Shown here: piece by piece, positions 16,589-25,092 of the stretch
Layout of the letters: the number at the start of each line of letters is the position of its first letter
How positions within the stretch are numbered: position 1 is the first letter of the stretch
From: CAYRCU01 sp964422865
Lineage (GTDB): Bacteria > Patescibacteriota > Microgenomatia > UBA8517
Assembly (NCBI GenBank): GCA_964422865.1
Contig: CAYRCU010000004.1
Span: 1-61,265, forward strand
Length of the DNA: 61,265 nucleotides
Reading direction: 5' to 3'
The notes under the pieces: model-generated
Databases searched by the model: none
Told to the model about the DNA's origin: nothing
What the model saw: only the letters and a program-made list of their open reading frames with translations
Translations under genes and position numbers: made by a program

Positions 16589-16735
16589 ATTGTGGATGAT
16601 TTTAAGCTTCGATTGATTAAAGCATATGATAAAGATGTGTGGAGGAGAGATGGCGCGGAAGGAGTAGATTGAGCCATCCGGTGTCTTGGATGAGGTGGGT
16701 AAAAATGGAGGTAGATAAGTGGTGGTGGTATGTAT
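16589..16735. other. Intergenic stretch without a gene
   Basis: Short gap before the 16756 gene; purine-rich, no stable hairpin or RNA gene seen. Confidence 0.4.
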
Positions 16736-16741
16736 TATAAT
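16736..16741 (+). promoter_or_regulatory. -10 box of the 16756 gene
   Basis: TATAAT, 14 bases before ATG 16756; short leader of about 8 bases. No clear -35. Confidence 0.5.
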
Positions 16742-16755
16742 TGTGAACCTTTTCT

Positions 16756-17508
16756 ATGGGGAATGTAGAAGTAGAGCGTGAAGGAAATCACTCATTAATG
16801 TTGCCTCAAGATCCCCCTGGCTTGGATCTTTGGGAGGAGAGGTCTCTGGTGATTGCGGAGTTTGTCAACCACCCAGTTAAGTCGCTTCCTGGACTGTTCT
16901 TCTTGGTAAGATCCTGCAGCACTGAAGAGCAGCAACAGATTATTGTCGGTGAAACACTAAATACTTTATTGGACTCTCTTGATAATGGAGAGATTACGCC
17001 AAAACAGTTTGATATGAGATTGTTGAAAGTATTGGAGGTTGATCAAACTAAAAATACTCAAGGAGAGAGAGCGTGTCGACTGGTGAGAGAGGTAATAAGT
17101 GGAATGATGTTTTCTGAAGAAGATGAAGAGGCTGAGAGGGCAAAGAGATTGTGTGCGGCCATATCCGTTTCAGCAATGGAGCGCTACCTTGAAAGGATAG
17201 ACATTCATGTTTGTTCTGCTAAGCGGATGGCAGCCTATATTAGAAATGTTGCTTTTCAGATTTTTCGGGCTGATCGGGGCGATATTCCAGAATGGAAAAA
17301 ATCTTCGTATTCAGAATTGTTAACGGTTTTGTTGGGTGTTGCTCTGGAGAGAGATGAGGATATTGATGATCGTGGGTTTGCAGATGAAGTTATGGCTGCC
17401 CTTTTGTGTCGGGATAGTTCAGAAGATTTAATTAATACTTTGAAGGAGTGCGGTGGGGATGCAGGTGCTATTTTTTTGAAAAATAATTGGCAGTATGGGA
17501 ATGCTTAG
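16756..17508 (+). CDS. Unrecognised helical protein A of a two-gene set
   Basis: 250 residues, soluble, no signal peptide or membrane helix. Mostly predicted helix, rich in Glu, Arg and Leu, with five Cys. It starts after a TATAAT box and ends 40 bases before an 860-residue partner gene on the same strand. No motif of any enzyme, nuclease or DNA-binding family was seen. Arginine codons include many CGx types, unlike the AGA/AGG-rich neighbours, which may point to different origin. Could be an accessory or defence-type pair with the next gene, but this is open. Confidence 0.55.
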   Translation: MGNVEVEREGNHSLMLPQDPPGLDLWEERSLVIAEFVNHPVKSLPGLFFLVRSCSTEEQQQIIVGETLNTLLDSLDNGEITPKQFDMRLLKVLEVDQTKNTQGERACRLVREVISGMMFSEEDEEAERAKRLCAAISVSAMERYLERIDIHVCSAKRMAAYIRNVAFQIFRADRGDIPEWKKSSYSELLTVLLGVALERDEDIDDRGFADEVMAALLCRDSSEDLINTLKECGGDAGAIFLKNNWQYGNA

Positions 17509-17548
17509 ATCATGATGATATCGGTTTTCATGAAGGTGGGTTGTATCC

Positions 17549-20131
17549 ATGAGTAGTTCCGGTGGAGAGCAGTTTCCTCTTATCATTTCTGAACAGGACT
17601 TGTTTTCTGATGTTCAGCGGCGTGATATAGAGGCCGTATTGTTTAGCAAAATACTTGTCTATGCTCGAGAGGAAAGTGTTAGTTTGGATGATGAAGGTTT
17701 TGGTGTAGTGGCCAGAATTGTTACTGGTGCGTTTGTTGATGGTGCTCAGAGGCTTGGCGGGATTCCCGACAAAGGACTTAAGGGTTTTGCTGCTCGAGCG
17801 GTGAATGAGGGCTTGGAACAAAGGAGGACATTGATTCAGCAGGGTAGATTGGTACTGTGTGAGTTGAGGAAAACGAGTGTTTGGAGTGGTGATGTGGTTT
17901 CGGTATTGAGTGATGATTTGGCTATTGACAGATCGTTGGTTAGAGAGGCGAGTGATATTCTTTATGACCATTGGCGAGCAGGTGATCTTTCGGCTGTTAC
18001 CGAGATTGTCCGTTTATTTCAGCAACGTACGCAAACTGTTCGACTGTTGGCGGAGATTGTTTTAGCGAATCAAATGGGGCTTTTGCCAACAGATCGAGAA
18101 TTTGAGCGGTATCAGTCTCTTGTATCCACACCACAGAGACAGGCGATGGCCTTGCGTGGTTTTATTGCGGCAGCTATGTTGAAGATGGGTGATTCGGAGG
18201 CAGAGTATACACCTTTATATATTACCAATAAGGCCTTGGATGATTTGGTTGGTATTTCTGAGGATTTGTTTAACGATCCGGGGGTTGGTAGGGAAGTTTT
18301 ATTATCTCGCATCCTTCAGACGTTTTCCTCTACAATTCATGAGTTATATGGGGCATCCCGGGAATTGATGAATGTGCATTCGGATGTGGGAGAAGTTATT
18401 GATGGATATCTGAACCAAATTCTTAGGAATACCTCAAACTGGGTTCGCGCTGCTACCTTTAAATCCTTTGATAAAGGGTCTCCACAATACTGGAGAAAAT
18501 TGCGTTCGTTTTTTTATGGCTTACCTTTGGAATCCATGTTGCATGGTACGCGATTTTGTTTTGAACCGGAGAATGTTGAGCAGGCTTTGAAAGCAGGCTC
18601 GCTTCATTTGTGGACTCATGGGGTTACGTTTGGGGAGATTGTTGTGCCTTCTGCCCAGGATCTGGCTGCAGCCGAATATGTTTTAACTTCTGGGCGGGCT
18701 CGTGAGGGGAGGGGTTTTGATGGTGGTATTTCGGGGATGCTTAAGGATATTCGGAGGGCAAATGCTGCTTGGACAAGGTTCAGCGGGATTCGACGATCGC
18801 ATCCGCAAAGAATTGCCGATTTGAAATCAAAGCTTGAAGATGTTGAGCAAGCATTGGAGCCAATTGGGGATCGGGATCCAAAAGCCAAAGGTGAGTATCG
18901 TTTTTTTCGAGGATTGTACTCGCGTTATCAAAGGGCTATAGAGTTTCATGAGTATCTTCGTGACAGACTGGATCATTATCCGGAGACTTCGGAAGATGTA
19001 GTAGCCTTGACTCACCTTTATGTTGTTGCAAGGAGTTATTTTTTAGAAAAGAATATAAGCAGAGTTACTGCAAGAAAAGATAGATATATACAAGCTCTTG
19101 AACGGATCTCGATTTTGGATTTTGGATTATGGATGTCCGAAGAGAGTGTTTCTTGGGATAGAGATGAGTCGGATCTACGGGAAGTATTGGAGGAGAACAG
19201 GCGTGTATTGGAGCAAGTTAGGGGCTATCCGGATCAGTCGTGTGAGCTTATGGATTATTTTGGTGCTCACAGAAGTTGCTTGTCTGGATTTCTGTCACAC
19301 CTCTCGTCGCAGACGAAAAGTAGAAGAGTTAAGAGCGAGTTGACCAAGATGGCGGACATAGTTGCGAGCCAGCCTTCTATTGATCTTGTTTTTTTGGCAC
19401 CTGTTTTGGAAGAGAAGTTAGTCGTAAGAGTTCGGGTTATTGAGAAATTGATTGGGTTTTGGGAGAAGCTGGCTTTGCTGGAGGATGAATGGAAAGTGTA
19501 TAGAGAGTATCAGGATTCCGGAAAACATCGAGAACCCGGACGTTTAGTGGAAATAAGAAGAGATCGACTTCTGGAGCAATATTTTAAGGTGTTACCCTTT
19601 GGGATATCCGACAACCTGCACTCATATTTGAATGAACTGTCTGAAGCAGAGCGTCTATGCACACTCTATGATCAGTTCGGTCGCCGTACCTTTGAGATAC
19701 CCAGGAAAGAAGAGTTAGAAGAGTTTTTTGGACAACAAAAAGCCAGTTGTGAGTCAGTAAGAGGAGGAAGGGATCAAATTGGAGTTGATTTTTGGAAGGC
19801 CCTGGAAAAAGCGGTGACAAACCCGGTGATACCCATAAAGGAGGCCGGTGGAATGTGGTTTGGTTCATTTGTGGGGACTCTAAGACAGCGGTTGGCTACT
19901 GCCGAGGCACTTTTGAATTTGGAAAAAGTTGAAAGTGAGTTGGCACGGGCTCGAGAACGGGTGGATCGGGATACTGCTTATTCGGAACAATTGAAACTGA
20001 GAGAGCGATGCGAGGAGATTACTCGGCGAGTTGAGGTACTTCGGAAAGAGCTTGATGATTCCCAAGATGACTTGATTGCTGCTATGGATAAGTGTGGTTT
20101 TGTTGTTCGGGTGGAACAGCTTAGCGGTTGA
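17549..20131 (+). CDS. Unrecognised 860-residue helical protein B of a two-gene set
   Basis: Large soluble protein without signal peptide or membrane helices. Nearly all predicted helix; several long charged segments look like coiled coil, chiefly residues 420-450 (IADLKSKLEDVEQALEPI) and 785-850 (EKVESELARARERVDRD and on). A Gly/His/Trp-containing patch near 340-390 (SLHLWTHGVTFGEIVVP) is the only part with a mixed fold. No P-loop, nuclease or protease motif seen. AAGGTGGG 9 bases before ATG 17549 is a clear ribosome site, so it is probably co-transcribed with the 250-residue gene. CGx arginine codons are common here and rare around it. Function unknown. Confidence 0.6.
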   Translation: MSSSGGEQFPLIISEQDLFSDVQRRDIEAVLFSKILVYAREESVSLDDEGFGVVARIVTGAFVDGAQRLGGIPDKGLKGFAARAVNEGLEQRRTLIQQGRLVLCELRKTSVWSGDVVSVLSDDLAIDRSLVREASDILYDHWRAGDLSAVTEIVRLFQQRTQTVRLLAEIVLANQMGLLPTDREFERYQSLVSTPQRQAMALRGFIAAAMLKMGDSEAEYTPLYITNKALDDLVGISEDLFNDPGVGREVLLSRILQTFSSTIHELYGASRELMNVHSDVGEVIDGYLNQILRNTSNWVRAATFKSFDKGSPQYWRKLRSFFYGLPLESMLHGTRFCFEPENVEQALKAGSLHLWTHGVTFGEIVVPSAQDLAAAEYVLTSGRAREGRGFDGGISGMLKDIRRANAAWTRFSGIRRSHPQRIADLKSKLEDVEQALEPIGDRDPKAKGEYRFFRGLYSRYQRAIEFHEYLRDRLDHYPETSEDVVALTHLYVVARSYFLEKNISRVTARKDRYIQALERISILDFGLWMSEESVSWDRDESDLREVLEENRRVLEQVRGYPDQSCELMDYFGAHRSCLSGFLSHLSSQTKSRRVKSELTKMADIVASQPSIDLVFLAPVLEEKLVVRVRVIEKLIGFWEKLALLEDEWKVYREYQDSGKHREPGRLVEIRRDRLLEQYFKVLPFGISDNLHSYLNELSEAERLCTLYDQFGRRTFEIPRKEELEEFFGQQKASCESVRGGRDQIGVDFWKALEKAVTNPVIPIKEAGGMWFGSFVGTLRQRLATAEALLNLEKVESELARARERVDRDTAYSEQLKLRERCEEITRRVEVLRKELDDSQDDLIAAMDKCGFVVRVEQLSG

Positions 20132-20187
20132 TCTTGAAGTAGAAATTTTAACCAAAGTGCGAAATGTATGCCGTCCCATGCAAGATG

Positions 20188-20225
20188 TTGACAAATTGTA
20201 TGAGTAATGTATCATTAGTGTATGA
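20188..20225 (+). promoter_or_regulatory. Promoter and three-site operator of the toxin-antitoxin pair
   Basis: TTGACA (20188-20193), 16-base spacer, TATCAT (20210-20215), ATG 6 bases on. Three half-sites TGTATGA, TGTATCA, TGTATGA start at 20197, 20208 and 20219, an 11-base period expected for ribbon-helix-helix dimers. They cover the spacer, the -10 box and the start codon. Confidence 0.7.
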
Positions 20226-20455
20226 ATACTGTTAATGTGTCTTTGCCAATAAAACTTAAGGAACAAGCGCAGAAGCTTGTGGACGAGGGTTATTACGCCT
20301 CTTTTAGCGATCTTGTGCGTGATTCATTGCGTCAAATTTTATCAAAAAATATATACGATTTGATGGTGGAAGAAGCTATTGAAGACGAGAAGAAGGGAAA
20401 AGCTGTAATATTAAAAACAAAGAAAGACATCGACGAGTATATAAATTCTCTGTAA
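20222..20455 (+). CDS. Ribbon-helix-helix antitoxin (CopG/ParD-like)
   Basis: 77 residues. The N-terminal strand MNTVNVSLPIKLKEQAQKL and the helices with SFSDLVRDSLRQIL are a clear ribbon-helix-helix DNA-binding domain; the acidic tail (EEAIEDEKKGKAV) is the toxin-neutralising part typical of ParD. Followed 11 bases later by a RelE-like toxin. Probably represses its own promoter through the 11-base-spaced half-sites that overlap it. Confidence 0.88.
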   Translation: MNTVNVSLPIKLKEQAQKLVDEGYYASFSDLVRDSLRQILSKNIYDLMVEEAIEDEKKGKAVILKTKKDIDEYINSL

Positions 20456-20466
20456 GCTTACGGTAG

Positions 20467-20727
20467 ATGTATGTACTCTTAGCCTCAAAGAGATTTCAAA
20501 AGCAACTTGATAAACTTTCAAGGCAAAATCCAAGACTTAAGAGCAGTGTTTCAAAAATTTTATTATTGTTGGTTAGAAATCCCAAGCATCCATCTTTGAG
20601 GCTTCACAAACTGTCGGGAAGAAATGTATATTCAGTTTCAGTGACGAGGAGAGTGCGAATAATTATTGGGATTCGTGGTAAGAGAATTTACCTTTTGAGA
20701 ATTGGATTACATGATGAGGTTTATTAG
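20467..20727 (+). CDS. RelE/ParE-family toxin
   Basis: 86 residues, basic. The pattern FQKQLDKLSRQNP...PSLRLHKLSGRNVYSVSVTRRVRIIIGI...RIGLHDEVY fits the RelE/ParE superfamily (YafQ/RelE branch), with C-terminal His and Tyr where mRNA interferases carry catalytic residues. An intact, full-length reading frame suggests the pair is functional. It could inhibit translation (RelE) or gyrase (ParE); the H-D-E-V-Y end favours mRNA cleavage. Confidence 0.85.
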   Translation: MYVLLASKRFQKQLDKLSRQNPRLKSSVSKILLLLVRNPKHPSLRLHKLSGRNVYSVSVTRRVRIIIGIRGKRIYLLRIGLHDEVY

Positions 20728-20741
20728 AAAGAGTTTTTAAG

Positions 20742-21644
20742 ATGTCAAGTTCAAAACTATCAGTAGGGATAGTGGGGTTGCCTAATGCGGGGAAATCAAC
20801 GCTTTTTAATGCTTTGGCTAGTCGTCGCTTGGCTGAAACTGCACCTAGACCTTTTACTACAATTGATCCCAACGAAGCTGTGGTGGGAGTGCCGGATGAA
20901 AGATTAAAGAAACTGGTTGATATTATTAAGCCCCAAAAAACACTACCTGCAACTGTAACTTTTATTGATATTGCAGGTCTTATTAAGGGTGCTCATAAAG
21001 GTGAGGGGCTGGGTAATCAGTTTTTGGGAAAAATTCGTGAAGTTGATGCAATTGTTCATGTTGTGGCTGCTTTTGGTGATCAGTCAGCCGCTGAGATTAT
21101 GGAAAATATTGAAGTTGTTAATCTGGAGCTTGAGCTGGGTGAGATAGAAGCAAAGCCGACAATTTATGTGCTTAACCTTGCAGAAAACGGTAATACCCGG
21201 AATGATGAATTATCCACACAGATTAAGAAAAGGTTTGGTGGTGAGGTGATTGAGCTTTGTGCTAAATTGGAGGAGGAATTAATTGATCTTGAAGAGTCTG
21301 AGCGCACAGTTTATTTAAATGAAGTCGGCTTTGGGCAATCCGGCCTTGTTAATTTGATTCAAAAGTCTTATCAACTGCTTGGTCTGATTACTTTTTATAC
21401 TATTAAGGGAGGCAAGGAAGTATCAGCCTGGAGCCTGGAGAGCGGTGGAGGTGCGATTGTGGCTGCGGCCAAAGTGCACAGTGATTTTGCTGCCAAATTT
21501 ATTAAAGCAGAGGTGATTGGAGTTCATGAATTGTTGGGGTTGGGGACTTGGAAGAAAGCAAAGGAGAAGGGGAAAGTGAGACTTGAGGGAAAAGATTATG
21601 TTGTACGGGATGGAGATGTTATTGAGTTTAGGGTTGGTGTGTAG
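20742..21644 (+). CDS. ychF: YchF-type GTPase/ATPase lacking the coiled-coil A domain
   Basis: Ribosome-associated P-loop NTPase (Obg-like, ATP-preferring). Seen: G1 VGLPNAGKST, G3 DIAGLIKGAHKGEGLGNQF, the NLAE segment in place of NKxD, and a C-terminal TGS domain (TFYTIKGGKEVSAW ... YVVRDGDVIEFRV). It has 300 residues against about 360 in most bacteria. The missing stretch lies between the IREVDAIVHVV region and KPTIYVLN, exactly where the antiparallel coiled-coil A domain should be. The edges are clean, so this looks like a real domain loss rather than a broken gene. Confidence 0.92.
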   Translation: MSSSKLSVGIVGLPNAGKSTLFNALASRRLAETAPRPFTTIDPNEAVVGVPDERLKKLVDIIKPQKTLPATVTFIDIAGLIKGAHKGEGLGNQFLGKIREVDAIVHVVAAFGDQSAAEIMENIEVVNLELELGEIEAKPTIYVLNLAENGNTRNDELSTQIKKRFGGEVIELCAKLEEELIDLEESERTVYLNEVGFGQSGLVNLIQKSYQLLGLITFYTIKGGKEVSAWSLESGGGAIVAAAKVHSDFAAKFIKAEVIGVHELLGLGTWKKAKEKGKVRLEGKDYVVRDGDVIEFRVGV

Positions 21645-21660
21645 AGTGGGGGAGAAAGTG

Positions 21661-21689
21661 TTGTTTGGGATTGGCTCGTTTGGTATACT
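21661..21689 (+). promoter_or_regulatory. Promoter of rpsF-ssb-rpsR (leaderless)
   Basis: TTGTTT (21661-21666), 17-base spacer, TGG-TATACT (21684-21689), 7 bases to ATG 21697. Confidence 0.7.
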
Positions 21690-21696
21690 GTGCGGG

Positions 21697-21984
21697 ATGA
21701 ATAAGTATGAGCTTGTTGTTGTTCTTCCGGGGGACGCGACTGTTGCCAAGAAAAAGGCTGTTGGCGAATCTTTGGAAAAGCTTGTGAAGATTTTAAAAGG
21801 TAAGATTGAGAAGGTTATTGATTGGGGTAAGAAAGATTTGGCTTACGAGATTGAAAAAAACACCTCTGGAGTTTTTTTGATTTTTGAATTAGAATTATCT
21901 CCAGAAGCGGTTCGGGCGATGCCTGATAAGCTGAGGCTCAATGAGCAGATAATTAGATATCTTTTGGTTAAAAAGGAAGAATAG
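21697..21984 (+). CDS. rpsF: 30S ribosomal protein bS6
   Basis: Small-subunit protein of 95 residues that pairs with bS18 on the platform. The start NKYELVVVLPGDA and the KIEKVIDWGKKDLAYEIEKNTSG segment are typical S6, and RYLLVKKEE ends it like a family member. ATG 21697 is fixed by the TATACT box; the longer frame back to 21583 overlaps ychF and is not used. First gene of rpsF-ssb-rpsR. Confidence 0.93.
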   Translation: MNKYELVVVLPGDATVAKKKAVGESLEKLVKILKGKIEKVIDWGKKDLAYEIEKNTSGVFLIFELELSPEAVRAMPDKLRLNEQIIRYLLVKKEE

Positions 21985-21989
21985 GGAAG

Positions 21990-22469
21990 ATGGCTAGAAG
22001 TTTAAATCGGGCGCAATTGATTGGGAATTTAACTCGTGATCCTGAGTTGAGATATACTCCTCAAGGAACTGCGGTGTGTACTTTTAGTGTTGCCACAAAC
22101 AGACAGTGGAAAACTGAGAGTGGAGACACCAGAGATGAAGCGGAGTTTCATAGGATAGTTGCTTGGGATAAGCTGGCTGAGATATGCAATCAGCTTCTTA
22201 AAAAGGGCAGGAAGGTTTTTGTTGAAGGAAGAATTCAAACCAGAAAGTGGCAGACGCAGGATGGACAACCAAGAAGCACAACTGAGATTGTGATTAGTGA
22301 TATGGTGGTACTTGACAAGATGGGTGGTGCGCCTTCCGGGGACGTGATTGATGTTCCGGATGATTTTGAAGCTGAGATAGATGTGAATGAAGATGTAAAA
22401 AAAGATGAAAAGAAGAAGGGCTCAAAGAAAGATGAGAAACCTGAAGGGGATGAAGATATTCCTTTCTAG
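21990..22469 (+). CDS. ssb: Single-stranded DNA-binding protein
   Basis: 159 residues. OB-fold with RAQLIGNLTRDPELRYTPQG, FHRIVAWDKLAEIC, KVFVEGRIQTRKW; then a disordered acidic/lysine tail and the canonical protein-interaction tip DEDIPF. It coats ssDNA and recruits repair and replication partners. Follows rpsF by 5 bases with GGGAAG as a possible ribosome site. Confidence 0.95.
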   Translation: MARSLNRAQLIGNLTRDPELRYTPQGTAVCTFSVATNRQWKTESGDTRDEAEFHRIVAWDKLAEICNQLLKKGRKVFVEGRIQTRKWQTQDGQPRSTTEIVISDMVVLDKMGGAPSGDVIDVPDDFEAEIDVNEDVKKDEKKKGSKKDEKPEGDEDIPF

Positions 22470-22479
22470 TTTTTTTTAG

Positions 22480-22485
22480 TAAGAT
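22480..22485 (+). promoter_or_regulatory. -10 box of rpsR (leaderless)
   Basis: TAAGAT ends 8 bases before ATG 22494, giving rpsR a possible own start inside the operon. Confidence 0.5.
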
Positions 22486-22493
22486 TTAATTGG

Positions 22494-22700
22494 ATGGCGA
22501 AAACAAGTACTGAAAGATATAAGATTGATGGTCAAATTTCGTACAGAAATTATGAGGAGCTGAGGAGGTTTATGAATGATCGCGGAAGGATTATTGGCAG
22601 AAAAAAGACAGGGCTTTCTGCAAAACAGCAAAGAAGGCTTGCAATTGCTGTTAAAAGGGCTAGATTTTTGGGTCTTCTACCTTTTCAAGTTCGCGTTTAA
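22494..22700 (+). CDS. rpsR: 30S ribosomal protein bS18
   Basis: 68 residues, basic. Core YRNYEELRRFMNDRGRI followed by KKTGLSAKQQRRLAIAVKRARFLGLLPF is the S18 signature. rplI (bL9), which usually follows rpsR, is missing; the next gene is a protease. Loss of bL9 has been reported for some CPR lineages. Confidence 0.95.
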   Translation: MAKTSTERYKIDGQISYRNYEELRRFMNDRGRIIGRKKTGLSAKQQRRLAIAVKRARFLGLLPFQVRV

Positions 22701-22712
22701 AGTTATTGTTGT

Positions 22713-23957
22713 ATGACTAGAAAACTGATTGTGTTTTTTAGATCTTCTAATATGAGGAAGGTCTTTTTAATCTTTATTGCGGTATTTGTGTTTTCCTTTG
22801 GTTATGCTTTGGGTGATTTTAGAGCTGGTGACGGAGAAGGAGTTAAGGTTACCATCAATAGAGAGATTCCTCCCGACAAAGCTTTGGATTTTTCTCTTTT
22901 TTGGGATGTTTGGGATATTTTGGAGGAACAGTATTATGATTCTTCCAGGCTTCAGGAGACTAACATGGTTTACGGGGCCATTAAGGGTATGGTGGCTTCT
23001 TTGGGGGATCCGTACACAACGTTTTTGACTCCCAGTGAGAATAATTTGGTGGAGGAGGATATGCAGGGGAATTTTGATGGAGTTGGAATACAGATTGGGT
23101 TTCGCGGGACTCAGCTTGCTGTTATTTCTCCTCTCCCCGGGACACCTGCCGAGCAAAGTGGAATTGAAGCGGGGGATTTTATTGTTGGGATTAAGGATGA
23201 GGAGAGAGGTATTGACAGGGGTACGTTCGGAATTAGTTTGCAGGAGGCGGTGAGAGTGATACGGGGGCCTGCCGGAACAAAGGTGACATTAATGCTTTTG
23301 AGGGAAGGAGTGAGTGAGCCGTTGATGGTGGATGTGATACGCGGCAGGATAGAGGTGCCCAGTGTAACACTTTCTTTTGAGGGTGAAGGGGAATCGGTGG
23401 CGCATGTGAAGCTGATGAAATTTGGTGGGGAGACTGAGCGGGAATGGAACAAAGTTGTAAGTGAAATATTAAAGAAGAGAAATTTGAAAGGAATTGTTTT
23501 GGATATGCGAGGCAACCCCGGGGGGTATTTGCAGGGGGCGGTTGATTTGGGAAGTGATTTTCTTGAAGCGGGCGAGGTAGTGGTGATTGAAGATAGGGGA
23601 AAGAAGAAATATGACTATAAGGTTGAGAGAAGAGGAAGGCTTATTGGAGAAAATGTGGTGGTTCTTGTGGATGGAGGCAGTGCTTCTGCGAGCGAGATAT
23701 TGGCAGGTGCGCTTCGTGATCAATTGGGAACAAAAATAGTGGGGGAGGCGACTTTTGGAAAAGGAACAATTCAGGAGAGGCAGGAAATATCCGGGGGAGT
23801 TGCCTTGCATGTTACGAGTGCCAAATGGCTTACGCCAAATGGAATCTGGATTAATGAGACGGGGCTTGAACCGGACGTGGTAATTGAGGATAATATTGAG
23901 ACTGTAGAGGATGAACAGCTTTTGGAGGCGATGAAACTTGTTTATGAAAAGGTTTGA
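22713..23957 (+). CDS. S41 C-terminal processing protease
   Basis: 414 residues. N-terminal membrane anchor (about 15-33), a PDZ domain (NFDGVGIQIGF...IEAGDFIVGI), and the S41 serine protease core with the catalytic Ser in VDGGSASASEILAGAL and Lys in GEATFGKGTIQ. Acts outside the membrane on C-termini of damaged or secreted proteins. The start may also be ATG 22752 (MRKVFLIF). It overlaps the HtrA gene by 14 bases, so the two quality-control proteases form one unit. Confidence 0.9.
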   Translation: MTRKLIVFFRSSNMRKVFLIFIAVFVFSFGYALGDFRAGDGEGVKVTINREIPPDKALDFSLFWDVWDILEEQYYDSSRLQETNMVYGAIKGMVASLGDPYTTFLTPSENNLVEEDMQGNFDGVGIQIGFRGTQLAVISPLPGTPAEQSGIEAGDFIVGIKDEERGIDRGTFGISLQEAVRVIRGPAGTKVTLMLLREGVSEPLMVDVIRGRIEVPSVTLSFEGEGESVAHVKLMKFGGETEREWNKVVSEILKKRNLKGIVLDMRGNPGGYLQGAVDLGSDFLEAGEVVVIEDRGKKKYDYKVERRGRLIGENVVVLVDGGSASASEILAGALRDQLGTKIVGEATFGKGTIQERQEISGGVALHVTSAKWLTPNGIWINETGLEPDVVIEDNIETVEDEQLLEAMKLVYEKV

Positions 23958-25092
23958 TTTGAAAGGTTTTACAATAGGTGTGCTTCTTGTTGTTGTGGTT
24001 ACGGCTTCGGCTGTTGGGGGAGCTTTGGTGGATCGAGTTGGTGAAATAAGTTTTTTGGATAATTTTGTTCCCCGGCGAGAGGGAGCCTTGAAGCTTGAAC
24101 AAAGAGTGGTAAATGAGGAGAGTGTGGTTATAGATGTTTCTGCAAGAGTCAGCCCTTCCGTTGTTACGGTTAGTGTAGAGACTCCAAGAAGGCGTATTTT
24201 GGAGTTTAATCCCTTTGAGGGTTTTCGCTCGAGAGTTGAGGGAGGAAGCCCGCAGGATATTGGGAGCGGGTTTGTGGTTAGTGAGGACGGGCTTATTGTG
24301 ACCAACAAGCATGTTGTTTCCTTGAATGATGTTAAGTACAAGGTTATTACTAATGACGACAAGGAGTATGAGGTATTGGAGATAAATCGGGATCCTACTA
24401 ATGACCTTGCGATTTTAAAGGTTGATGCAAAGAATTTGCCTTCCGTGGAGCTTGGTGATTCGGGAAATTTGAAAGTGGGGCAATTTGTGATTGCGATAGG
24501 AACTGCTCTTGGAGAGTTTAGGCACACCGTTACTACAGGAGTTATTTCCGGACTCGGGAGAGGTATTGTGGCGGGGAGTGCATTGGAAGGATATGTGGAA
24601 AGATTGGACGATGTTATTCAGACGGATGCTGCGATTAATCCGGGAAACAGTGGTGGGCCGCTGCTTAATAGTGCCGGGCAGGTAATTGGTGTGAATGTGG
24701 CGGTGGCTTCCGGTGCTCAGAATGTGGGTTTTGCGATTCCTATTAATATTATTAAGGAGAGTTTGCGAGAATTTGAGAAAAACGGAAGGTTTGTTGGGAG
24801 GCCGTTTTTGGGGGTGCGGTATCAGATGATAGGCAAGAGGACGGCTCTTATGAATGATGTTCCGCAAGGGGCGTATGTTGTGGAAGTTGTGGAGGGGTCT
24901 GCTGCTGAGGATGCCGGGATTGAAGTTGATGACATACTTACCGAGTTTGATGGGAAAAGTGTTTCTGAAAGTGAGGATGGGCTTTCTGAGATACTGAAGG
25001 ATTATGAGCCGGGTGATAAGGTGAAAGTGAAGGTTTGGAGAGGTGAAAAAGAGGTGGAGCTTCAGGTAACTTTGTCTGAGTTTAGCGAATGA
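23944..25092 (+). CDS. htrA: HtrA/DegP-type serine protease
   Basis: 382 residues: membrane anchor (about 9-27), trypsin-like domain with catalytic His (TNKHVVSLNDV), Asp (PTNDLAILKV) and Ser (NPGNSGGPL), then one PDZ domain (FLGVRYQMIG... AAEDAGIEVDDILTEFDG). An extracytoplasmic protease/chaperone. The ATG at 23944 is used; TTG 23938 is an alternative. Its end overlaps the convergent release factor gene by 31 bases. Confidence 0.92.
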   Translation: MKRFDLKGFTIGVLLVVVVTASAVGGALVDRVGEISFLDNFVPRREGALKLEQRVVNEESVVIDVSARVSPSVVTVSVETPRRRILEFNPFEGFRSRVEGGSPQDIGSGFVVSEDGLIVTNKHVVSLNDVKYKVITNDDKEYEVLEINRDPTNDLAILKVDAKNLPSVELGDSGNLKVGQFVIAIGTALGEFRHTVTTGVISGLGRGIVAGSALEGYVERLDDVIQTDAAINPGNSGGPLLNSAGQVIGVNVAVASGAQNVGFAIPINIIKESLREFEKNGRFVGRPFLGVRYQMIGKRTALMNDVPQGAYVVEVVEGSAAEDAGIEVDDILTEFDGKSVSESEDGLSEILKDYEPGDKVKVKVWRGEKEVELQVTLSEFSE

